DNA of 64,000 nt from Owenia fusiformis (Eukaryota; Annelida; Polychaeta; Sabellida; Oweniidae). Below are positions 1-10,600 of this stretch, in pieces. Each line of letters starts with the position of its first letter. The stretch's first letter is position 1. The stretch is from contig CAIIXF020000005.1 in the NCBI GenBank assembly GCA_903813345.2, positions 35,531,375 to 35,595,374 on the forward strand, in the 5' to 3' direction. The translations under genes were made by a program, and so were the position numbers. The notes beneath the pieces were generated by a model, which saw only the letters and a program-made list of their open reading frames with translations, did no database searches and had not been told where the DNA came from.

Positions 1-35
1 TGGGCCCACTTGCTTAAATGCTGGGGAGATGACTG
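1..35 (-). repeat. End fragment of the CAGTGATCTCC-ended MITE
   Basis: The first 35 bases match the terminal part of the elements at 7587-7791 and 14291-14496 (GCCCACTT, then GCTGGGGAGAT before the end). It sits in the APEH intron just before the first visible exon, and the rest lies outside the window. Confidence 0.6.
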
Positions 36-121
36 AATTTGCATCGCCAAATTTTAGATTCTGCAATGCATAGCGTAGCAAGTTGAAAATCCAGTACAAA
101 CAAAACAACATTTTACTCCAG

Positions 122-1174
122 GTGACGACACCAGTGATGATTATGCTTGGGGCAATTGATTTGAGGGTGCCTCCCAAACAAGGACATGAATACTACAGAG
201 CATTGAAGGCTAACAATGTAGAAGCAAGGTATGTTTATTTAAAAAATAGAGCATTTTTAAGTAAATCTTGGAATTTTCAAAAAATGATCTTCATGGAATA
301 TTGGAAGCAGCATGATGATCTAAATATGGTTTATGAATACAAATAATACTGTATCATCATCTTTTTTACAGCTTAGTATGTGGCATCTTGATAAATTGAT
401 TTCATTTATTGAAACAGAATATGTACTTGACCCTCAATAAGACTACATGCACATAGGTTTGCTAAATGAAAATATTTCCTTACTCAAATAAATTGAAAGC
501 CTGTGATGATATCAATATAAACGTCGGTAAAACATTTAGGAGATTTTTTTATGATTAATTTGAAATCATACATTGAAAAGCTACTGGTAATGCCCCCCGA
601 GTGTGCATTACCAGAAGCATTCATGAAATTCCAATTGCGTCTTCTTAGCTTATGAATGACATCATGATTTCCACAATTACAAAAAATGGAATTTGATGAG
701 GGAGAATGTTCTTGCCTAACGAAGTGATGAATTAGGATCTTTTTGTGTAGTTTATGCTTGAATATTGGATACTTATTGCCATGAAGAAACAGTTTGTATT
801 AGAACTCCACTCAGCTGAAATTAGTGAGACATTTACTTTGGATGTTAGATTTGCAACTTCTTATGCCTCAGTGACATTTGATCTGTGGCAACCATATGGC
901 ATCCATAGCTTCCCAAAATCAAGAGAAATATGCAGCATAAAATATAGGAAAAATCAGCGCGATGTAGATTTTCTATATCGATTTTGTGAAGCTATGGCCG
1001 CCGTACATCCTCCGAAGAGCAATTGTGACTGAGGCTTATGCAAAATATACTGTATGTCCTTTCAGGATGCTTGTATATGAGGGGAACTGCCACCCAATTA
1101 ACAAAGTGGACGCTGAGGCTGATGCCTTTGTCAACATAGTGAAATGGTTCACTAAACACCTCAGTTCACCATAG
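122..1174 (+). CDS. APEH: Acylaminoacyl-peptidase (acylamino-acid-releasing enzyme), last two coding exons, partial
   Basis: A cytosolic serine peptidase of the prolyl oligopeptidase family (S9C) that removes N-acylated residues from blocked peptides. Only the C-terminal end of the alpha/beta-hydrolase domain is present. The first exon is 122-228, after an AG at 120-121 and before a GT donor at 229. It encodes VTTPVMIMLG then AIDLRVPPKQGHEYYRALKA. The second exon is 1066-1174, after TTTCAG and ending in TAG at 1172-1174. The split Arg codon (AG+G) keeps the frame. The Asp of the GxxDxRVP motif is the expected catalytic Asp, and the His of GNCHP aligns with the catalytic His of the vertebrate enzyme (KSTHA). 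The C-terminus (FVNIVKWFTKHLSSP) aligns with the family end. The nucleophile Ser lies upstream of the window. The two exons are separated by an 837-nt intron. Identity is from remembered family sequence, not a search. Confidence 0.9.
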
Positions 1175-1497
1175 ACGTGGGAAATACATCGAAATAGTGA
1201 CTGATGCCTTATCAGCATATTGGATGCTTCATAAAATACCCATCAAGAGACCACTACTGCTCAGTTTAAATTAAAAACAGCAGATAATTATGGTCCATTA
1301 AAGCTTAAAGGGGAATTCTGATGCTCATGGCATTTTTCTGTTTCTGGAAAAACGTGCTCTGTTGTTTTGATACATATTCTGTGCTATCGACACACCTGAT
1401 TAGTTGAATTATGTAAATCTTATTTAAGTGAGGTGCTTATCATGTAATTATTGCCCTTAATGTAGATACATTTCATAATACACATTCACATTCCAGG

Positions 1498-1665
1498 CCC
1501 GTAGCCAGGAATTGCCAAGGGGGGTTCACTTTTTGAAAAATTCACTTGTAACAAATTTGGTCCAAAAATGGCCAAGATCGCTTATAAAGTGCTCAGAATG
1601 GTGAAAAATGCATGATTTTGAAAGACTTTGTGGCCAGGGGGGTTCGAGCCTGCATTCTATTGTCA
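1498..1665 (+). repeat. Dispersed repeat with GGGGGGTTC ends
   Basis: Begins CCCGTAGCCAGGAATTGCC and contains GTGAAAAATGCATGATTTTG. A related copy in opposite orientation lies at about 19690-19830. Both have runs of G/C next to a TTC triplet at their ends. Class unresolved; probably a non-autonomous DNA element. Confidence 0.55.
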
Positions 1666-3800
1666 CTACCGTAAGATTAAGATATTAACACAGGCATGAG
1701 TAATTAATGAGTATTATCTCCACAAGTTAATGACCCCAAATCGAATAAGATGAAAGATGAAAGATCTCAAAATACCTCAAATCTTGGCTCTCTTTGATCA
1801 TCATATCTAACCCATAATATCATGGTGTCTCATTAAGCAAAAATTATCAACTGTGCTTATGTTTTAGCTCCAACCAATAAACACTCTTAAGACTATTCTG
1901 CATTTCATTAAAAATATCCACTTGCTGTATTCACTTTAAAATACCTCAAGGTTGACTAAATATCATGAATATGTGAAATGTATCAACTCTATATGTACCA
2001 TCTTGATTCACAAGGTGTCAGTTGTTCCAACTTCACCTTGATAATCCAGGAATGAATCCACATTCACTGAGTAAACAAAACAAAATGCTAAAAGTATTCT
2101 CAAAGTCATCATGATAAACCATGACATCTCATTTCTTCTCAGCCCTCAGGTGAAACAGAAAGATGCTATGAGTATCAGAAGGTCTCAAAGTAAAGATATC
2201 ATGATACAAAATCTTGTCATGATTATGTAAGATAAACATCAGTTCAAGGAATCTTTCAATAGAATCCCGATCAAGCTCCATTAAGGGCCATAAAAATATA
2301 ATTTATGAGTGAGTGACTGCTGGTGAAACAAATATTTGGACACTTTTGATTGGTGCGTGATGATATCCACGAGCATGAACCACCACACAGTGACAGGACA
2401 GAAAAATAAGCATTTGCCTCCAATGTGTGTTATAACACCTTGGAGGTCAAAGATGATATGTACTGAATGTACAAAGGATGAAATATATGTTGTCTCCTAT
2501 GTGATTTAGCTGTGCAATATGTCTGCCACCCCATTATTCCTTTGGTTGCCAAGTTAGTCTTCTGCAAAGACTAAAGAACCAGGTTGCCTCCAAGACATTA
2601 TTTGAGGCTCTGCAGAAGACTAAAGTTGGAATTATCTTCTTATAAAGGAGATAATACTGTCATGTAAAATTATACTGTAAATGTACCATTCAAAATGTGT
2701 ACATCAAATACTGAAATATATGATTTTTGAATAACAAAATGAATTCTATTCTTTTGTTCTCTGTTATAATATTATCTTATGAAGATTGGAAGTTTAACAT
2801 TTGGAATGCCTTTCACAGGCTGGTTGAGAAGGTACAACAAGATAAAGATGCAAAATGTAACCACCTGCCATATGTTACAGATGTCACCGTCCACAAAAAA
2901 GATGGAGACTATAGCAATATGTCAACACTTGTGCCTTGTGGTGGTGACATTATGGGTTGAGTGTGATTCTCTAAAAATATTTTACCATGTAATAATTATA
3001 ATATTTTTATGTACAATAGTTTTTGACTCCCATTCATCAATTCTATTGAATTTGGACCAATAACTTCCATATTTCTCAGAACACATACCTAGGATTATAA
3101 GTGAAACACTCGCAAGCTTTTCAAAACTTTACTTCCACAATAGCTACCTAAAGATTCACCAGGAATGCTCCAAAATCTCTGTTACAGACTTTCCGATTTG
3201 CTTCATTTCACAACAGTTTCATCTGTGCCTCTTGCCTCAAATAATTTAATTGTTCTTTCCAATAGTCGGAGGAGAGCTTTATTAATTAAATAACAGTTCT
3301 AGGAATGAAACATGATGTATGTCTTAATACTTGGTCATAACTTTTGAAGCAGGGTGGGTGCTTATAAGGAGGTGGGTGCTAAATACGGCAATTACAGTAA
3401 TTTCGATCTTCACCAGATACAATATTGTCATTTCTTTTCTTGCACAATATTCTATTTAAATTCAGATATTCCATTCAAATAACAGAGGCTGATATTTTCC
3501 AAAATGATGACTACATTTTTCTTAATATGTGACTCTTCAAATCAGCATTTTCCATAAACTTATTGAATGACTTGGTGTCGTGTCACAATTGCAAGACTCC
3601 ATGGGAACCATGTTCAGCATAATTGAAAGCTTATGAATAGCTATACATTATGTCTTGGGATGAAATTTATTTCTATACTATAAAGAAACCTGTGTATATG
3701 GAACAACCTTCACAATGTTAAAATTGTTCCTTGTAGACAGGGCGGTGTCCATTACAGAGATGACTCAAGGCGTTTTAACATGTAAGTCAATGGGACTTGG

Positions 3801-3935
3801 TTTTTTATGTCACAATCAGAAGTGGTGACACATTGTTATATTATGTCACCACCAAAAGTGGTGACATATTGTTAGTCTCCAATGTTTTTGTGGACAGTGG
3901 TTAGTGGTGACATTTTGCATGTTAATGCCTTGGAG
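3801..3935 (+). repeat. GTGACATTTTGCATG family, representative copy
   Basis: Carries AGTGGTGACATATTGTTA, then AGTCTCCAATGTTTTTGTGG, then GTGACATTTTGCATGTTAAT and GCCTTG. Further copies: 2828-2950 (-), 6812-6922 (-), 24175-24280, 29005-29188, 37921-38045, 46308-46430, 46972-47092, 52212-52340, 54961-55193, 58440-58550 and 61590-61672 (all +). Copies vary in the middle but keep CTGTAACAAATGGCAGGTGG. Confidence 0.8.
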
Positions 3936-4593
3936 AGGTGTTTTGTTGGACAGGTTTAACTGTGTATTGAACAATTAACCAGGTAGGCTTAATGAGCATC
4001 AGCTAAAATATCATGTGACCAACCATTACCACATCTTAAAGCTCACATCTAAATAAAGCATATGTTTAGTTACATCCTTCAAGATTAGGCATCGGTCACC
4101 TAGCTCATGGAAAGAATTGAAATACTCTTGGACCAAGGATGGTTTAGATATGCCTTACAAATATTTTATGCCGTAATGAGAACTAAAAAATAACACCTGA
4201 ACAAAATAAAAAATATTTGATTAATGTTTTTTCCCACAACAAAACCACATGATCAGGCATTCAAGAGATAATGGTATTTCGAGATAATGTTCCTTAAGTA
4301 AGAAAGTAAGCGGAAACAGTAATACAATATTCACATTATTTTCTATCTATTTGTATAATATTACACTCATTTAATTATATACAATTGAACAAAGAATTAT
4401 AGATCTGTTAGAATACAATACATGTACCATATACAAAACAGGAAATGTATATTAATATGACTTGCTGAGCTTGCACACTAAGGTCAGTTAGTCCTCAATT
4501 TTTACACTGATTAGAAAAAATAAATTTTCTTATTTTCCCACAACAATGTTTTACTAATTTTGCATCTGTCATGTAGAGTTTCTTATTACACTA

Positions 4594-4599
4594 TTTATT
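4594..4599 (-). terminator. AUH polyadenylation signal
   Basis: AATAAA on the minus strand, 14 bases after the stop codon at 4615-4613. A second AATAAA overlaps the stop itself (4617-4612). Confidence 0.6.
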
Positions 4600-4612
4600 G
4601 TTATTTCTTAAT

Positions 4613-7600
4613 TTATTCTCCTATAAAGTTTGGCTTTCTTTTTTCTTTGAAAGCTTTCAAGGCTTCAATTCTGTCTTTAGTTGGTATTACCTGAAACATA
4701 AAAAAGATTATTGGTAAAAGGAGAGACAGTAATACATGTAATACTGTAGACATGGAAAAATATGCTGTGTTTTAATTTACACTATATTCGCAGGGGGTAT
4801 TGCGTGCGCGTAAATATAAAGCCGTGTAATTAATCATCTCAATTGAAAATTGTCTCTAAGAATACATAATAGGAGAGGTTCTGAAATATAAATTATATAA
4901 AGTTTTAGAATTATAGAAAATCATAGAACAGTGATAATAGGACCAATCATTATATACATGTGTCTTACATACATTGATTTTATGTTTGTAAGTGCTATAT
5001 TTTCTCACAGCACATAGAATTTTATCTGATGATTTGAAATGTAAAACTGGAAATTAAATTCTCTGTTTCAATTTCTTTATTTTCTTTATGTTGTTAAGTT
5101 ATGTTTATGTTGAAAAATACAAGGAATACATATACAGTAAAACCTGTCTTAGTGAACACCTGTCTCCAGTGGACACCCTTCCTCCACACATGCTCAACTG
5201 ACTTCTGTTTAAATTACCCTCTCTGCAGTGAACACCTACCAACACTGAACGTTATTTTTCTCAGCAAAAAAATGTTCAATGTACACAGGTTCTACTATAC
5301 TGTACAATATCATGTGGAAGACACCCTAAAGGGCATGTTCCTAGTTTGTACCTGAGCATAACATAGTTGTTCATATTGTAGACCAGAGTCAAGGTCCACT
5401 TCAATCCCTCTGTTTATTGCAACTTTCGCCATCTTAACACCAACAGGGCCCTGGAATAAAGAACAAGGTTATTTACATGTGCAATATGATAGCTAATTAT
5501 AAAAAGAGAGGTTAAATAAAGATTGGTATTGTGGTTTATCAGGTTTATGTGGTTTATATTATCCTGATTATGAAACCCCATGAACCCCCATAAAGCATAA
5601 ATCAGAGAATGATGTTCTTTAACAAGATTTATTTTTACAACAATTAACATCTGGGAATATAAAGAATTACAAAACATTTGATGAAATATCATACTTATTG
5701 AAAGTTTCATCCGACAAAGTTCTTACCAATCATGGGATAATCTAATTTACCTTATAACAAAGACACGTAAAATGGTATTTAGAAAATACTGGACTAATAA
5801 AACTCATGTCTTACATTAGGCAAGATCTCCTGCGCTAACTCAACAGCTCTTTGATAAGCAGCGTCACCAGCCTCATTCTGGGGTACGGAATGGTTCACGA
5901 GTCCTATTTTACATGCCTCATCCCCGTCTATGACCCTCGCAGTGAATATTAACTCCTTTGCGATTGCTGGACCTACTAGGCGAGGAAGCCTCTGAGTCCC
6001 ACCTGGAAAATACACACAGAAAACATTTTATGATTAGAACATAAGAATCATACATGAATTTGAGTATATTCAAAATTAAATCTAACTAAAAAAAATCATA
6101 ATGTCTTATGATGTTTGCAGCAATTAATAGGCTCACATGAGGATTCCTTCAGTTTTGCACTTTTGCTGTTTCAATTGATTTTGATGACAACAAGTTGATT
6201 TTTCCAAAACAAGGCAAAGTTTAGATAAACAGCCTGCTTTAACAGAAACATTTATATCAACATACTTTTGATTGAAAAAGCATGGCACATCTATGAAGAG
6301 AAAATTCCAAACTATTTTTAACAATTCCAATAAGCAGTGAAAATCAGACATAGAAGGAACTACTCTTGGGCAATATTTAAATGTTGACCAAAATATCTTT
6401 TTTTTTATTTCCAAACCCTCTTCACCATAATACTATCTAACATTTTTTTCCTACAGTGTGATAAAAGTTAATAAAAAACACTGACAAAAGCCAACTGACT
6501 TTACCCCCCCCCCCCCCCTCCTCAAAGTGATTAATTATATTTGAAGGTGAACATTGGAATATCAACCTTCCCTCTGATAACCATGATGAATTCTTGTAGT
6601 ATATCACAGTATCAAAAGCAACTGTTTTACAGTACTTTGAACTTTCGGTGTATACTACATAGTACATATAGCAAACACCTTTGTTTTTATTGGTGCTAAA
6701 TTTTACTGAATGAGCATTTTCAAAGTTTAGCCAAGATTTAATTTCAATGAAGATATTTCACTATGATTTAAATTTCAATGAACGTTATGTAAGCCAATAA
6801 ATAGCAGAAGGCATTAACATGCAAAATGTTACCACCTACCATTTGTTACAGACACCAAAGGCCAACCATCGGACACCATCCACAAAAAACAATATGTTAC
6901 CATTTGTAGTGGTGACATAAAAATTTAAAAACAGTGATATTTTCACCTGCCTGTATATACTAAACTAGATATAGAATAACATAGAAACATGCTCCCTACC
7001 TCCACCTGGGATGATACCCAGTCTAGTTTCAACTACACCCATCTTGGCATTAGAAGCAGCAATCCTTAAGTCAGCGGCCATCGCCATTTCTAGCCCCCCA
7101 CCTAAAGCAGCGCCATCCATAGCTACTATGACAGGCATGGGCAGATATGTGAATTCATTAATTACCTGACGTCCCTTTGCCACAAAAGGCCCAACCTCAC
7201 CCTCTGTCATTTTAGCTCTCTCTTTTAAATCTGCGCCTACAATTAAATATCCCAAACTCCTAAGTTGTGTGGTTTAATCAACATACCTCCACCTGGTATT
7301 ATACCAAGTCTAGTTTCAACGACACCCATCTTGGCTACTGAAGATGCTGTTCTTAAATCTGCCGCCATCGCCATTTCTAACCCTCCCCCTAAGGCAGCTC
7401 CATCTATTGCTGCAATAACGGGCATGGGGAGGTAGGTGAAATCATTAACTATGCGTCGTAAGTTCGCAACAAATGGTCCAATTTCAGCCTCAGTCATTGT
7501 TGCCCTTTCCTTTAAGTCAGCACCTAGAATGTGATGAGAAAGTGTCCTTATCCTAAACATGGGGTTTCAAAATGTGAAATGGTAATCAGTGATCTCCCTA

Positions 7601-10600
7601 GCATTAAAGCAAGTGGGCACAGCACCCACGTGAGATTTTGAAAATAGGCTTGCACCCACCTGAAAATCCATTTGCACCCACTTGAAAATGAGAAAAATCA
7701 TGAAAAATTTGCATATTTTGACCAATTTTGGCCTGATTGTGAAAATGAGAATTTTGCACCCACCTGACTAAAAATCCTGGTGAGATCACTGGTAATGTTC
7801 TCATAGAAAATATAATACAGGATGGCATAAAAATGCCATTCTACTAATTTTAGAATAACCCTTGTCAGGAAATGAATCTTCTTGATTTTGTTGGAGTTGG
7901 TGTTTAAAATAGGTGGGATGTAAGTTTGTTAGAGGAAACACAGACTTTCTAAAATGCCCATCATGGTGTAAATGACTTTGAATTTAGAAAAAAACACTTC
8001 TCACAAGGTATGACGTTGTACAGAAACTGTTTGATCTCTAAATGACAAAGTCATTTCAATAAATATTTTCCACTGACAGACTACTTATACACATTGAACA
8101 ATGAACATGCTATCCACTTCAGAAGAATCAAGATGAATCCTTCATTTTTGACAAAGTTATTCAAAAAATAGTTTGTAGAAAGATCCTTAATCTAAACATG
8201 GGGTATATAGGATATATGTAACATGTGGAAGGTGAATAGATAAAACTGTACAGTCCTATCAAAATGATGAAAATACAGTTTTTCGACGATAATTTTAAAA
8301 CTATAGTTCAGTAATCATCAATAATAAAAATATAATTGCATTTAATAAACTGTTCAGCACTGACATCCTGAGCATTTGTATGTATTATATACATGTTATA
8401 TTATTATAAAAAAAACTAAGAATATTTGTACCTGCGCAGAAAATTCCAGGTGCGTCACTTCTCACTATAACAGCTCTCACTTTCTTGTCATATTTCACAG
8501 TCTGAAGGGCTTCATCCATCTTTAATACACAAAGAATGGAGCTTTATGTACAGAAGGGGGAAGGGACACTTACATGTGTAATGTACAGAGGGAGGGGACA
8601 TTTACATGTATAATGTACAGAGAAGGGGGACATTTACATGTGCAATGTACAGAGAAGGGAGGGGAACATTTACATGTATAATGTACAGAGAAGGGGGACA
8701 TTTACATGTGCAATGTACAGAGAAGGGAGGGGAACATTTCTATGTGTAATATACAGAGAAGGGAGGTGAACATTTCCATGTGTAATGTACAGAGAAGAGA
8801 GGGGAACATTTCCATGTGTAATGTACAGAGAAGGGAGGGGAACATTTACATGTGTAATGTACAGAGAAGGGAGGGGAACATTTAGATGTGTAATGTACAG
8901 AGAAGGAAGGGGAACATTTACATGTGTAATGAACAGAGATGGGAGGGGAACATTTACATGTGTAATGTACAGAGAAGAGAGGGGACGATTTACATGTATA
9001 ATGTACAGAGAAGGGGGACATTTACATGTGCAATGTACAGAGAAGGGAGGGGAACATTTACATGCAAATGATACATACTGTACAGAGGAGAACATTTACA
9101 TGTGTAATATACAGAGAAGAGAGGGGAACATTTCTATGTGTAATATACAGAGAAGGGAGGGGAACATTTACATGTGTAATGTACAGAGAGAGGGAAGGGG
9201 AAGTGTAATGCACAGAGAAGGGAGGGGAACATTTACAGGGAGGTGAACATTTCCATGTGTAATGTACAGAGAAGAGAGGGGAACATTTACATGTGTAATG
9301 TACAGAGAAGGAAGGGGAACATTTACATGTGTAATGAACAGAGATGGGAGGGGAACATTTACATGTGTAATGTACAGAGAAGAGAGGGGAACATTTACAT
9401 GTGTAATGTACAGAGAAGGGAGGGGAACATTTAGATGTGTAATGTACAGAGAAGGAAGGGGAACATTTACATGTGTAATGAACAGAGATGGGAGGGGAAC
9501 ATTTACATGTGTAATGTACAGAGAAGGGAGGGGAACATTTACATGTGTAATGTACAGAGAAGGGAGGGGAACATTTAGATGTGTAATGTACAGAGAAGGA
9601 AGGGGAACATTTACATGTGTAATGGACAGAGATGGGAGGGGAACATTTACATGTGTAATGTACAGAGAAGAGAGGGGAACATTTACATGTGTAATGTACA
9701 GAGAAGGGAGGGGAACATTTAGATGTGTAATGTACAGAGAAGGAAGGGGAACATTTACATGTGTAATGAACAGAGATGGGAGGGGAACATTTACATGTGT
9801 AATGTACAGAGAAGAGAGGGGAACATTTACATGTGTAATGTACAGAGAAGGAAGGGGAACATTTACATGTGGGAACATTTACATGTATAATGTAAAGAGA
9901 AGGGAGGGGAACATTTACACAAAGGGGAAAAACATGTATAAACATCTGCATGTGTGATATACAAAGATGTCAGGCAACATTTAGACATTACATGTATATG
10001 CATGTACAGGATGAACGGGAAACATCGTCATATGTTATATACTTTATGAAATGTCAACCACTTTTAATTATAACCAAATGCATTTTGCTTTAAATATGTA
10101 TGACTTAATACTTCATTTAGTTCAGTGCAAAGGGCAATTTTCAGTTTGGAGAACCAATTTCATCTGCATATTTCGAAGTTATCAATGTCACCAAAGACTT
10201 TCATATTTTTACGTATTGTAGATTTAAATGTCCTCTTTTTGGGGACATTGGTAACATCAAAATATGCAGATGACTTTGCTTCTCCAAATCGAAAATCGTC
10301 TTTGGTTTTCCAAACCAAAAATCGTCCTTTAGATTTGACTTACCAATTTGAGGAGATTTCTACTAAATGCATTCTTGGCCTTTGGGCGGTTCATGGCCAT
10401 CACGGCAATACCTGAAGACAACAAAATATTATGTTAATCTAAATTTCTTTATGTAACTAACTTTTAATGTTATCAGTCAAACAAACTGAACAAATCACAA
10501 ACAAACCAAAATTAAAACATATATCTCACTGGCGGATCTGAGGGGGGGGGCTGCCCCCCCCTTGGGTGGGCCTTGAAAAAAAATTGGGCCCAAAAAAAGG

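Larger units (their letters stand above)
1175..4612. other. Convergent intergenic region between APEH and AUH
   Basis: About 3.4 kb between the stop codons of two convergent genes. No coding exon is recognised. An ATTAAA near 1271, about 95 bp past the APEH stop, is a possible polyadenylation signal. The rest is AT-rich sequence with repeat fragments near 1498-1665, 2828-2950, 3688-3760 and 3801-3935. Confidence 0.6.

Noticed and set aside
9058-9951. Long open frames up to 297 codons on both strands at 8670-9957
   Set aside because: They are translations of a 36-bp minisatellite whose period is a multiple of three; the peptides are 12-residue repeats in every frame.
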